Origin: Clostridia bacterium | GTDB taxonomy: Bacteria > Bacillota > Clostridia > Christensenellales > Borkfalkiaceae | DNA: 64,000 bases | Assembly: GCA_017471785.1 (NCBI GenBank) | Contig: JAFURP010000055.1 | Span: forward strand, 1 to 64,000 | Direction of reading: 5' to 3' | Shown here: positions 7,543 through 14,661 of the stretch, piece by piece | Position numbering within the stretch: position 1 is the first letter of the stretch | How the letters are laid out: each line of letters begins with the position of its first letter | Position numbers and translations under genes: made by a program | The notes under the pieces: model-generated | The model's database searches: none | What the model was told of the DNA's origin: nothing | What the model saw: only the letters and a program-made list of their open reading frames with translations

Positions 7543-8241
7543 GTGGATGAGATAACGATAACCCAAAACGGCTTCGACGGTCTGTATATGTCCTACCTTT
7601 TCGGGCGGGTGAAGGAACGGTTTTCCTTTCTTCCCGCCGAGTTTGCTATGCAAAAGGAGGGGGAGCAAACGGAGATCGCGCTCAAAACGGAACGGGCGTA
7701 CTGTCCGTATATCCGCCGCTTCACCGAGGAAAATTTGGCGGACGTGATCGCCGTCGGCTATAAATACGCCTATTTCGACAAACGCTTGACCTTGCCCCTT
7801 TTATCCCAAACGCAAAGACGGCTGCTCATCACGGCGCTCGTGGCGGCGGATCTACCCGAGGACAGGGCGTACGCGCTTCGCCGTTTTCGGGGCAGCGACA
7901 CGTACAGCTTGGACGGGGTATACCACTTTCGCTTGCGCGAGCTGACCAAGCGTTGGCAGGATATCGTCGATTACGTGCCCGTGGATATGGGGGAAGCGTC
8001 CTTGAACGGTTTTTTGGAATTTTTGACCGAGGACGGCAACGGGAAGCTGTTCGTAAAAGGGGGCAAGGTGTACGACGAGGAGTATCGCAGGCTGACCAAA
8101 AGTGCGCTCACGGGCAAGGAAACGCCCATCGGGGAAATTGTTCTCGGGCAGGCGGAACGGGTGTATTGCTTCGGGGAAACGGATAGGGAAACGGCGTTGT
8201 TCTTGAAAAAATATTACGGTGAAAAAGCGGTCTTTTGCTGA
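7543..8241 (+). CDS. YtxC-like putative sporulation protein
   Basis: The frame is open from 7453, but the first part lacks a usable start; GTG at 7543 (232 residues) is taken because it begins a plausible beta strand, VDEITITQNGFDGLYMSYLF. No good ribosome site lies just before it, so the start is uncertain. The central region YSLDGVYHFRLRELTKRWQDIVDYV resembles the signature region of the YtxC family, and ytxC lies immediately before thrS in Bacillus subtilis as here. The resemblance plus synteny support the call; the molecular function of YtxC is not established. No membrane segment or catalytic motif is apparent. The thrS T-box promoter starts about 30 bp after the stop. Confidence 0.6.
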   Translation: MDEITITQNGFDGLYMSYLFGRVKERFSFLPAEFAMQKEGEQTEIALKTERAYCPYIRRFTEENLADVIAVGYKYAYFDKRLTLPLLSQTQRRLLITALVAADLPEDRAYALRRFRGSDTYSLDGVYHFRLRELTKRWQDIVDYVPVDMGEASLNGFLEFLTEDGNGKLFVKGGKVYDEEYRRLTKSALTGKETPIGEIVLGQAERVYCFGETDRETALFLKKYYGEKAVFC

Positions 8242-8269
8242 AAAAAATAAAAAACCTCTTTGAAAACGG

Positions 8270-8298
8270 TTGACAAACGCGGCGCAAAGGATTACAAT
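8270..8298 (+). promoter_or_regulatory. sigma-A promoter of the thrS T-box leader
   Basis: TTGACA at 8270-8275 and TACAAT at 8293-8298 with a 17-bp spacer. Confidence 0.85.
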
Positions 8299-8299
8299 A

Positions 8300-8519
8300 A
8301 TAATCGTAAAGACAAGTAGCGTCGCAAGTCGGATTTGCAGAGAGCCCGTCCTTTGGCTGTAAGAGGGGTATTCCGAGGCGATAGTGAAACCGCTTTACGC
8401 TCGACCGAGGAAAGAATAGAAAAGCGGTCTTGCAACGCAAGGCAATTAAGGTGGAACCGCGCGAGAAATTTGCGTCCTTAAAAACTTCTTTGGAGGTTTT
8501 TAAGGCTTTTTTATTTTTT
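8300..8519 (+). promoter_or_regulatory. T-box riboswitch controlling thrS
   Basis: The leader shows AGAGAG typical of T-box stem I near 8338, the T-box core TTAAGGTGGAACCGCG at 8446-8461, and an intrinsic terminator (stem 8476-8485 with 8495-8505, then TTTTTT). The TGGA of the core would pair with the UCCA end of an uncharged tRNA. ACC at 8389-8391 (in GTGAAACCGCT) is the best candidate Thr specifier codon. Low charged tRNA-Thr should favour the antiterminator and switch thrS on. Confidence 0.9.
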
Positions 8520-8626
8520 AACGGCGGATATACGGCGCAATACTTTGTCAGGCTTGCTTGTATCTACGCCGTTACGCGTAAAAGAAAAAGAAGTTTATGG
8601 AAAAAACAACAACGGAGGAATTATAA

Positions 8627-10534
8627 ATGAACGTAGTTTTGAAAAACGGGGATTTAATGGAGCTTGCTGAAAACGCAACGGCGTTTAACGCGGCGACGGC
8701 GATTTCCGAGGGCTTGGCGAGAAACGCGGTATGCGCGAAGGTCAACGGTCAGCTCGTGGATTTGTCGCACGAGCTCAAAGGGGGGGATACGCTGGAGATC
8801 GTTACGCTTAAGGATAAAGAGGGGTTGAACGTATACCGTCACACCTGCGCGCACGTTTTGGCGCAGGCGCTTAAAACCATATATCCCACCTGCAAGCTTT
8901 CGATCGGTCCCGTTATCGACAACGGGTTTTATTACGACGTGGATTTCGTGACCCCGATCGCGCAGGCGGACCTTGCGAAGATCGAAGCGGAAATGCGTAA
9001 GATCATCAAGAGCAATTTGCCCATCGAGCGTTTCACGCTACCCAGAAAAGAGGCGCTCGCGCTGATGAAAGGTTATAAAGAGGACTATAAGGTGGAGCTG
9101 ATCAAAGATCTGCCCGAGGGAGAGGAGATATCCTTCTACAAGCAGGGAAACTTCACCGATCTTTGCCGCGGTCCCCATTTGCCGTCTACGGGCAAGATCA
9201 AGGCGTTCAGCCTGACGAGTATCGCGGGCGCGTATTGGCGCGGCGACGAGCATAACAAGATGCTCACCCGTATCTACGGTACGGCGTTTGCGAAAAAGGA
9301 CGAAATGGAAGCGTATTTCACCATGCTCGAGGAAGCGAAAAAGCGCGACCATACCAAGGTGGGGAAAGAGCTTAAGCTCTTTGCGATCATGAACGAGGGC
9401 AAGGGGCTTCCTTTCTTCCTGCCCAACGGTATGGTGTTGAAGAACGCGCTCATCGAATATTGGCGGCAGATCCATACGAGAGAGGGATACGTGGAGGTGC
9501 AGACCCCCATTATGCTCAACCGCACCCTTTGGGAAACCTCGGGACATTGGTTCCACTACCGCGACAATATGTATACGACGAAGGTGGACGAGGAGGATTT
9601 CGCGATCAAGCCTATGAACTGTCCGGGCGGTATTTTGGTGTATAAAAACGAGCCGCACAGCTATAAAGATCTGCCTATCCGTATGGGCGAGCTGGGTATG
9701 GTGCACCGCCACGAGAAATCGGGGCAGCTGCACGGACTTTTCCGCGTGCGTTGCTTCACGCAGGACGACGCGCATATCTTTATGACGCGCGAACAGATCA
9801 AGGACGAAATTAAAGGCATCGTTCGTTTGATCAACGAAGTGTATACCCTGTTCGGGTTTAAGTATCACGTGGAGCTTTCCACGCGCCCCGAAAACAGTAT
9901 GGGCAGCGACGAGGACTGGAACAGCGCGACGGAAGCGCTCCAAAGCGCGCTCGACGATATGGGCTTTACTTACGTCGTAAACGAGGGCGACGGCGCGTTC
10001 TACGGTCCCAAGATCGACTTCCATTTGGAGGATTCTATCGGTAGAACTTGGCAATGCGGCACCATTCAGCTCGACTTCCAGCTTCCGCAAAGATTCGAGC
10101 TCGAATACGTGGGCGAGGACGGGCAAAAGCACCCTCCGATCATGGTGCACCGCGTGGTATTTGGTTCGATTGAACGCTTTATCGGTATTTTAATCGAGCA
10201 TTTTGCGGGTAAATTCCCCGTTTGGCTTGCGCCTACGCAGGTCAAGATCTTGCCCATCACCGACAAGCAAGAGGGTTACGCAAAAGAGCTTTGCGCGAAG
10301 ATGAAGGAGGCGGGGATCCGCGTTTGCGTGGACGATAGAAACGAGAAGATCGGTTATAAGATCCGCGAAGCGCAAATGGAAAAGGTACCGTATATGCTCG
10401 TCGTCGGCGCGAACGAAGCGGAGGCGGGGCAGGTATCCGTCCGTCGCAGGGATAAGGGCGATACGGGCGCGGTTTCCGCGGACGAGTTTATCGCGACGGT
10501 GAAAAAAGATATCGAAGATAAAATTGCTTTTTAA
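8627..10534 (+). CDS. thrS: threonyl-tRNA synthetase
   Basis: ThrRS attaches Thr to tRNA-Thr. At 635 residues it has the full bacterial architecture: N-terminal TGS domain (about 1-61), editing domain with H72xxxH76 in RHTCAHVLAQ and the later CRGPHLPSTG, class II catalytic core with RMGELGMVHRHEKSGQLHG and RCFTQDDAHIF, and a C-terminal anticodon-binding domain starting near LAPTQVKILPITD. GGAGG lies just before the ATG. The gene follows a complete T-box leader, so expression should respond to uncharged tRNA-Thr. A sugar isomerase-like gene begins 9 bp after the stop and is probably cotranscribed. Confidence 0.98.
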   Translation: MNVVLKNGDLMELAENATAFNAATAISEGLARNAVCAKVNGQLVDLSHELKGGDTLEIVTLKDKEGLNVYRHTCAHVLAQALKTIYPTCKLSIGPVIDNGFYYDVDFVTPIAQADLAKIEAEMRKIIKSNLPIERFTLPRKEALALMKGYKEDYKVELIKDLPEGEEISFYKQGNFTDLCRGPHLPSTGKIKAFSLTSIAGAYWRGDEHNKMLTRIYGTAFAKKDEMEAYFTMLEEAKKRDHTKVGKELKLFAIMNEGKGLPFFLPNGMVLKNALIEYWRQIHTREGYVEVQTPIMLNRTLWETSGHWFHYRDNMYTTKVDEEDFAIKPMNCPGGILVYKNEPHSYKDLPIRMGELGMVHRHEKSGQLHGLFRVRCFTQDDAHIFMTREQIKDEIKGIVRLINEVYTLFGFKYHVELSTRPENSMGSDEDWNSATEALQSALDDMGFTYVVNEGDGAFYGPKIDFHLEDSIGRTWQCGTIQLDFQLPQRFELEYVGEDGQKHPPIMVHRVVFGSIERFIGILIEHFAGKFPVWLAPTQVKILPITDKQEGYAKELCAKMKEAGIRVCVDDRNEKIGYKIREAQMEKVPYMLVVGANEAEAGQVSVRRRDKGDTGAVSADEFIATVKKDIEDKIAF

Positions 10535-10543
10535 GAGGTTATT

Positions 10544-11395
10544 ATGAAAATTTCCACGGAGATCAACAGCTTCAGAAGATTTGGAGGCGTTGAACAAATT
10601 TTGACCTTGCTCAAGGAGAGCGGCTTCACCGCGTACGACTTTTCTATGTTTTCGGGTGGCGTCGCCGACGGGATCATGCTTGCGGACGATTATTTGGAAA
10701 AGGCAAAAGCCCTCCGCGCCTTTGCGGATAAGCTGGGGCTTCCCTGCAACCAAACGCACGCGCCGTTCGCTACGGCGAGAAAGGGGGACGAGGCGTATAA
10801 CGCGGCTATGTACCCCAAGATCGTGCGCGCGATCGAGGTGAGCGGTGTTTTGGGCGCAAAGGTGTGCGTAGTGCACCCTTGCAACGATTATACCGCGGAA
10901 GAAAACGCGGTATTGTATAAGAGCTTCGAAAACGTTGCGCGCAAAGCCGGCGTAAAGATCGGCGTGGAAAATATGTGGAACTGGGACGAAAAAGAAGACC
11001 ACGCGTCCAAAGCGGCTTGCTCGCACCACGACGATTTCAAAAAGCATATGGAATTATTGCCCGACGACGTATTCACCGCTTGCTTGGATATCGGGCACGC
11101 GGAGATGACGGGGCTGGACACCAACGCCGTACGAATGATCGAAACGCTCGATAAGCACTTGGGGGCGATCCATTTGCACGACAACAACCGTTGGGGGGAT
11201 AATCACGCGATACCCTTTACGTATAATATCGATTTCGAGGCGATTATTCAAGCGTTCGAGAAGATCGGGTATAAAGGGGATATCACGATGGAGGCGGACC
11301 GGTTTGCCTCCAAGGTCCCCGTAGAGCTTATTCCGGCGGCGGCGAGGTATTTGGCGGCGGTTGCGGAGTATTTTCGCGTGCGGCTGGAAAAATAA
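10544..11395 (+). CDS. sugar phosphate isomerase/epimerase family TIM-barrel protein
   Basis: The 283-residue protein has the pattern of the AP endonuclease 2/xylose isomerase-like TIM barrel: NQTHAPFAT near 66, VCVVHPCNDYT near 108, a glutamate-containing strand KIGVENMWNWDEKE near 129, TACLDIGHAEMTG near 182, GAIHLHDNN near 207, and DITMEAD near 247. The conserved His, Glu and Asp residues form the metal site of this family, which interconverts keto sugars or sugar acids. The substrate is not evident; a role with the uronate genes upstream is possible but not shown. It lies 9 bp after thrS and is probably read from the same transcript. It precedes the infC promoter. Confidence 0.85.
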   Translation: MKISTEINSFRRFGGVEQILTLLKESGFTAYDFSMFSGGVADGIMLADDYLEKAKALRAFADKLGLPCNQTHAPFATARKGDEAYNAAMYPKIVRAIEVSGVLGAKVCVVHPCNDYTAEENAVLYKSFENVARKAGVKIGVENMWNWDEKEDHASKAACSHHDDFKKHMELLPDDVFTACLDIGHAEMTGLDTNAVRMIETLDKHLGAIHLHDNNRWGDNHAIPFTYNIDFEAIIQAFEKIGYKGDITMEADRFASKVPVELIPAAARYLAAVAEYFRVRLEK

Positions 11396-11427
11396 TAAAA
11401 AAATTTTGAAAAAACTTAAAAATTCGC

Positions 11428-11457
11428 TTGACACGGGGTTTTGCTTTGTGGTAATAT
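11428..11457 (+). promoter_or_regulatory. promoter of the infC-rpmI-rplT operon
   Basis: TTGACA at 11428-11433 is followed by TAATAT at 11452-11457 with 18 bp spacing; TATAAT at 11455-11460 overlaps it but at 21 bp spacing. Confidence 0.7.
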
Positions 11458-11464
11458 AATTAGG

Positions 11465-11592
11465 CTAAGTAGAAGCAAAACTTCTCGCCGTGCGGTCAAG
11501 ATCGGTACGGCTCGATAATTTTTCATCGCGGAAAAGCGAGGATTATTATGCAGGAAAGGATTGCTACGATTTAGCGATCCTTTAATTTTTTC
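11465..11592 (+). promoter_or_regulatory. L20-type ribosomal protein leader/attenuator
   Basis: The leader between the promoter and infC contains several short pairings and ends in a 12-bp stem (11555-11566 with 11572-11583) followed by AATTTTTT. In Firmicutes this position holds the L20 leader, in which L20 binding favours termination. Placement and terminator match; the internal L20-binding fold was not verified base by base. Confidence 0.75.
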
Positions 11593-11607
11593 GTGAGGTA
11601 TACTACC

Positions 11608-12117
11608 ATTAAAGAGCAACATCAAATCAACGAAAGTATTCGTGATAGGGAAGTCAGAGTTATTTCCGCTGAGGGCGAACAGCTCGGTATTATGAGCGCG
11701 GCGGAAGCATTGCGTATTGCGGAAGAGGAAAGCCTCGACCTGGTGAAAATTTCCCCCAACGCCGTTCCGCCCGTTTGCAAGATCATGAACTACGGTAAGT
11801 TCAAATTCGAGCAGGCGAAGAAAGAAAAGGAAAACCGTAAAAATCAAAAGATCGTCGAGTTGAAGGAGATCTATCTTTCCATGACCATCGATATCGGCGA
11901 TTTGAACGTAAAGGCGAAAAAGACGATGGAGCTTCTCGGGGACGGGAACAAGGTCAAGGTTTCTATTCGTATGCGCGGTAGACAAATGGCGCACGCTGCG
12001 ATGGGCGTAGACGTAATGCGTCGCTTTTTCGATATGCTCGGCGGCAAGGCAACGATGGATAAGGAGCCCAAAACCGAGGGTAGAAATATATTTATGATCC
12101 TTTCGCCCGCGAAATAA
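11608..12117 (+). CDS. infC: translation initiation factor IF-3, predicted AUU start
   Basis: IF-3 binds the 30S subunit and checks start-codon pairing. The product matches over its whole length: INESIRDREVRVISAEGEQ at the N-terminus, PPVCKIMNYGKFKFEQ, and the C-terminal domain with VKAKKTMELLGDGNKVKV and IRMRGRQMAHAAMG. No ATG is in the right place. ATT at 11608 is 9 nt after a GAGGT ribosome site (11595-11599) and yields the usual IF-3 N-terminus; a GTG at 11593 would overlap that ribosome site. A rare AUU start is a known autoregulatory feature of infC in other bacteria, since IF-3 discriminates against its own start codon. The gene heads an operon with rpmI and rplT behind an L20-type attenuator. 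Confidence 0.93.
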   Translation: MKEQHQINESIRDREVRVISAEGEQLGIMSAAEALRIAEEESLDLVKISPNAVPPVCKIMNYGKFKFEQAKKEKENRKNQKIVELKEIYLSMTIDIGDLNVKAKKTMELLGDGNKVKVSIRMRGRQMAHAAMGVDVMRRFFDMLGGKATMDKEPKTEGRNIFMILSPAK

Positions 12118-12205
12118 GGCAAGGACCAAAAAGGACAAGCCGCGTCCCCTTTTGGGGATTGGTTATATAAAAGTAAAAAAGAAAAAAATTTCGGAGGATA
12201 AAGAT

Positions 12206-12406
12206 ATGCCTAAACAGAAAACGCATAGCAGCACCAAAAAACGTTTTTGGCTCACCGGCTCGGGAAAAGTAAACCGTTCCCACGGCGGTAAGAACCACAA
12301 AGCGGAAACCAAGAACAGAAAAAGAAAGAGAAATTTGCGTCAGACGACTCTCGTTTCTTCCACGCAGGAAAGCACCGTCAAGAGTATGATGCCGTACAAG
12401 AAATAA
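12206..12406 (+). CDS. rpmI: 50S ribosomal protein L35
   Basis: This 66-residue basic protein begins MPKQKTHSSTKKRF and contains the L35 pattern KVNRSHGGKNHKAETKNRKRKR. The ATG at 12206 is preceded by CGGAGGA; an upstream in-frame start at 12152 would add residues not found in L35 and is not used. It lies between infC and rplT, the conserved operon order. Confidence 0.97.
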   Translation: MPKQKTHSSTKKRFWLTGSGKVNRSHGGKNHKAETKNRKRKRNLRQTTLVSSTQESTVKSMMPYKK

Positions 12407-12424
12407 GAAAGGAGATAGAAAATT

Positions 12425-12775
12425 ATGCGTATTAAAAGAGCAGTAAACGCCGTTAAAAAGCGTAGAAAAATTTTGAAGCTTGCCAAGGGTTACTACGGCA
12501 ACAAGAGCAAATCGTATAGAATCGCAAGAGAAGCGGTTATGAAATCGCTGAACTATGCGTATATCGGTAGAAGAAGAAGAAAGAGAGATTTCCGTCGCCT
12601 TTGGATCTCCAGAATCAACGCGGCGGCGAGAATCAACGGTATGTCTTACAGCAAGCTTATGCACGGTCTTAACGTTGCGGGTATCAACCTCAACAGAAAG
12701 GTGCTTGCGGACCTTGCGGTAAACGACGCGGCTGCGTTTGCACAACTCGTAGAGAAAGCGAAAGCGGCTCTCTAA
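12425..12775 (+). CDS. rplT: 50S ribosomal protein L20
   Basis: L20 is needed for early 50S assembly and in Firmicutes represses this operon. The 116-residue length is standard. Characteristic segments are [41 protein letters not shown] and YSKLMHGL. It starts 18 bp after rpmI with AAAGGAG upstream. An intrinsic terminator closes the operon. Confidence 0.98.
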   Translation: MRIKRAVNAVKKRRKILKLAKGYYGNKSKSYRIAREAVMKSLNYAYIGRRRRKRDFRRLWISRINAAARINGMSYSKLMHGLNVAGINLNRKVLADLAVNDAAAFAQLVEKAKAAL

Positions 12776-12784
12776 TCGGAGAGG

Positions 12785-12834
12785 AAAGCCTTTTTAACTT
12801 GAAAAAAGTATAAAAGGCTTTTTGCATTTTTTCA
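12785..12834 (+). terminator. terminator of infC-rpmI-rplT
   Basis: A 10-bp stem (12785-12794 with 12812-12821) with a 17-nt loop is followed by TTGCATTTTTTC. Confidence 0.8.
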
Positions 12835-12838
12835 AGAA

Positions 12839-13591
12839 ATGATTTTAACTTCCAAAAACAATCCCCTGATCAAGGAAACGGTTTCGCTCAAGGACAAAAA
12901 AGGACGCAAAACGCTCGGTATGTTCCTGATCGAAGGCGTGAAAATGACGACGGAAGCGTTGAAAAGCGACTTGGAGATCGACCGTATTTTTATCGCGGAA
13001 AGCCTTTCGGGACAAGCGTTTGACCTTTGCGAGGAGAAAACCGTTCTCGTTTCGGACGAGGTGATGCGCTTTTTATGCGACGAAAAAACGCCGCAGGGCG
13101 TCGTGTGTCGCGTGAAAACGCCGCAAAACGCGCTTTGCAAGCCCACGGGCGCTTGTTTGCTTTTGGACGGCGTAGCCGATCCCAAGAATATGGGCGCGAT
13201 CATTCGTACGGCGAACGCCGCAGGGTATAGGGAGATATATCTCACGGACGATTGCACCGATCCGTATTCCCCCAAAAGCGTACGCGCGAGTATGAGCGGC
13301 GTGTTTTTCACCAAGCTGTATACGGGCACGCGCGGCGAGCTGTTGTCGTTGCTTGCGGATACGCCCGTTTTGGCGGCGGATATGCAGGGCGAAAATATTT
13401 TCGGCTTCGACGCGCCCGAAAGCTTTGCGCTCGTGATCGGTAACGAGGGGAAGGGCGTTTCGGACGAGGTACGGAGCGCGGCGAACGGTTTCGTGAAGAT
13501 ACCCATGCAAGCCACGCAAGAAAGCTTGAACGCTGCGGTTTCCGCGGGAATATTGATGTATCTTCTCAAAAAACGTGCGTTTTTGGGATAA
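12839..13591 (+). CDS. TrmH/SpoU-family RNA 2'-O-methyltransferase
   Basis: This SAM-dependent enzyme methylates a ribose in rRNA or tRNA. Its 250 residues split into an N-terminal substrate-binding domain (ILTSKNNPLIKETVSLKDKK) and the SPOUT knot with LLDGVADPKNMGAIIRTA near 105-122, YSPKSVRASMSG near 143-154, VIGNEGKGVSDEV near 199-211 and a closing IPMQATQESLNAAVSAGI. These are motifs 1 to 3 of the SpoU class. The TsnR/RlmB-like RNA target is not clear from sequence. It starts just after the rplT terminator, inside its tail, and is followed by yebC 26 bp later; location beside rplT is common in Firmicutes. Confidence 0.9.
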   Translation: MILTSKNNPLIKETVSLKDKKGRKTLGMFLIEGVKMTTEALKSDLEIDRIFIAESLSGQAFDLCEEKTVLVSDEVMRFLCDEKTPQGVVCRVKTPQNALCKPTGACLLLDGVADPKNMGAIIRTANAAGYREIYLTDDCTDPYSPKSVRASMSGVFFTKLYTGTRGELLSLLADTPVLAADMQGENIFGFDAPESFALVIGNEGKGVSDEVRSAANGFVKIPMQATQESLNAAVSAGILMYLLKKRAFLG

Positions 13592-13617
13592 CAAAGAAAA
13601 ACGAAAGGAGTATTATT

Positions 13618-14406
13618 ATGTCAGGACATAGCAAATGGCACAACATACAGGCAAAAAAGGGTAAGGCGGACGCGGCGAAAGGCAGGATCTTTACCAAGCT
13701 CGGTAGGGAGATCGCGGTAGCGGCGAAAAACAACCCCAACCCCGAAACGAACAGCAAGCTTGCGGATATCATCGCCAAAGCGAAAGCGGCGAATATGCCC
13801 AACGATAACATTCAGCGCAGTATCAAAAAGGCTTCGGGCGAAATGAACGGCGCGGATTATAAGGAACTCACCTACGAGGGCTACGGCGTAGCCGGCTCGG
13901 CGGTCATTATCGTAACGCTCACCGACAACATCAATCGTACGGCAGGCGACGTTCGCGCGATCTTGGGTAAGCACGGCGGCTCGATGGGCAACACCGGTTG
14001 CGTATCCTACAACTTCGATAATAAGGGCTATATCGTCGTAGAAAGAACGGTAGAGCTTGACGAGGACACCATGACGGAGTACGCGTTGGAGGCGGGTGCG
14101 GACGACGTAGTGACGAGCGACGACGTGTACGAGATCTTTACGACGCCCGAAACGTTCTCGGACGTTCGCAAGTATTTGGAGGATAAGAACGCGGAGCTTA
14201 TGGCGGCGGCGCCCAAAGGACGTAGAAACGAGGAAGAAGAGCCGAAGATCAAGTTCGTGCAAGCGGAGATCGCGATGATCCCTCAAAACAAGATCACTCT
14301 GCCCGAGGATAAGGTAGCTACGTTCGAAAAGATGGTGGACGCGCTCGAAGAGCTCGACGACGTGCAAAACGTATACCACAACGTCGATTTGCCCGACGAA
14401 GAATAA
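13618..14406 (+). CDS. yebC: YebC/PmpR family protein
   Basis: The start SGHSKWHNIQAKKGKADAAKG is diagnostic of this family, and the 262 residues cover its three domains: IFTKLGREIAVAAK, the middle block with YEGYGVAGSAVIIVTLTDN and NRTAGDVRAILGKHGG, and a closing acidic region. The family has been annotated as transcriptional regulators and more recently linked to translation; sequence alone does not decide. Two proteins of this family exist in some bacteria; only one is in view. The AAAGGAG before the ATG is strong. Confidence 0.95.
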   Translation: MSGHSKWHNIQAKKGKADAAKGRIFTKLGREIAVAAKNNPNPETNSKLADIIAKAKAANMPNDNIQRSIKKASGEMNGADYKELTYEGYGVAGSAVIIVTLTDNINRTAGDVRAILGKHGGSMGNTGCVSYNFDNKGYIVVERTVELDEDTMTEYALEAGADDVVTSDDVYEIFTTPETFSDVRKYLEDKNAELMAAAPKGRRNEEEEPKIKFVQAEIAMIPQNKITLPEDKVATFEKMVDALEELDDVQNVYHNVDLPDEE

Positions 14407-14422
14407 TTTTTTTCTATTTCGT

Positions 14423-14451
14423 TTGACAAATTTTTCCGTTTGTGGTAAAAT
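14423..14451 (+). promoter_or_regulatory. sigma-A promoter of the Mn riboswitch/ATPase unit
   Basis: TTGACA at 14423-14428 and TAAAAT at 14446-14451 with 17 bp spacing. Confidence 0.85.
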
Positions 14452-14464
14452 AAAAATATAATTT

Positions 14465-14636
14465 CCCCGAGGGAGTAGCGAACGCTTAAAGGGCGTAGAT
14501 AAGTCAACATAACGACCTGTTTGGTCTGGCTTATTTTTATCGCGAGACTCGTATATAGCAAAGGATAAGAGCTGTACGACGAGTAAAAGGCGGATTTCCC
14601 CAAGTACGGCAAGGATCGTGCTTGGGGCTTTATTTT
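14465..14636 (+). promoter_or_regulatory. yybP-ykoY manganese riboswitch with terminator
   Basis: The leader contains GGGAGTAGC near 14472, GTCAACATAACGACC near 14503-14517, GGTCTGGC and CGCGAGACTC near 14540-14550, which match the two conserved internal loops of the yybP-ykoY aptamer. An 11-bp stem with one G-U (14598-14608 with 14617-14627) followed by CTTTATTTT forms the expression platform. The class senses Mn2+ and turns on exporters, in agreement with the P-type ATPase that follows. Confidence 0.9.
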
Positions 14637-14661
14637 GTAAAATATGTATAAGGAGTTATAT

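Noticed and set aside
8430-8630. 66-codon frame inside the thrS leader
   Set aside because: It covers the T-box core and terminator; conserved RNA structure explains the sequence.
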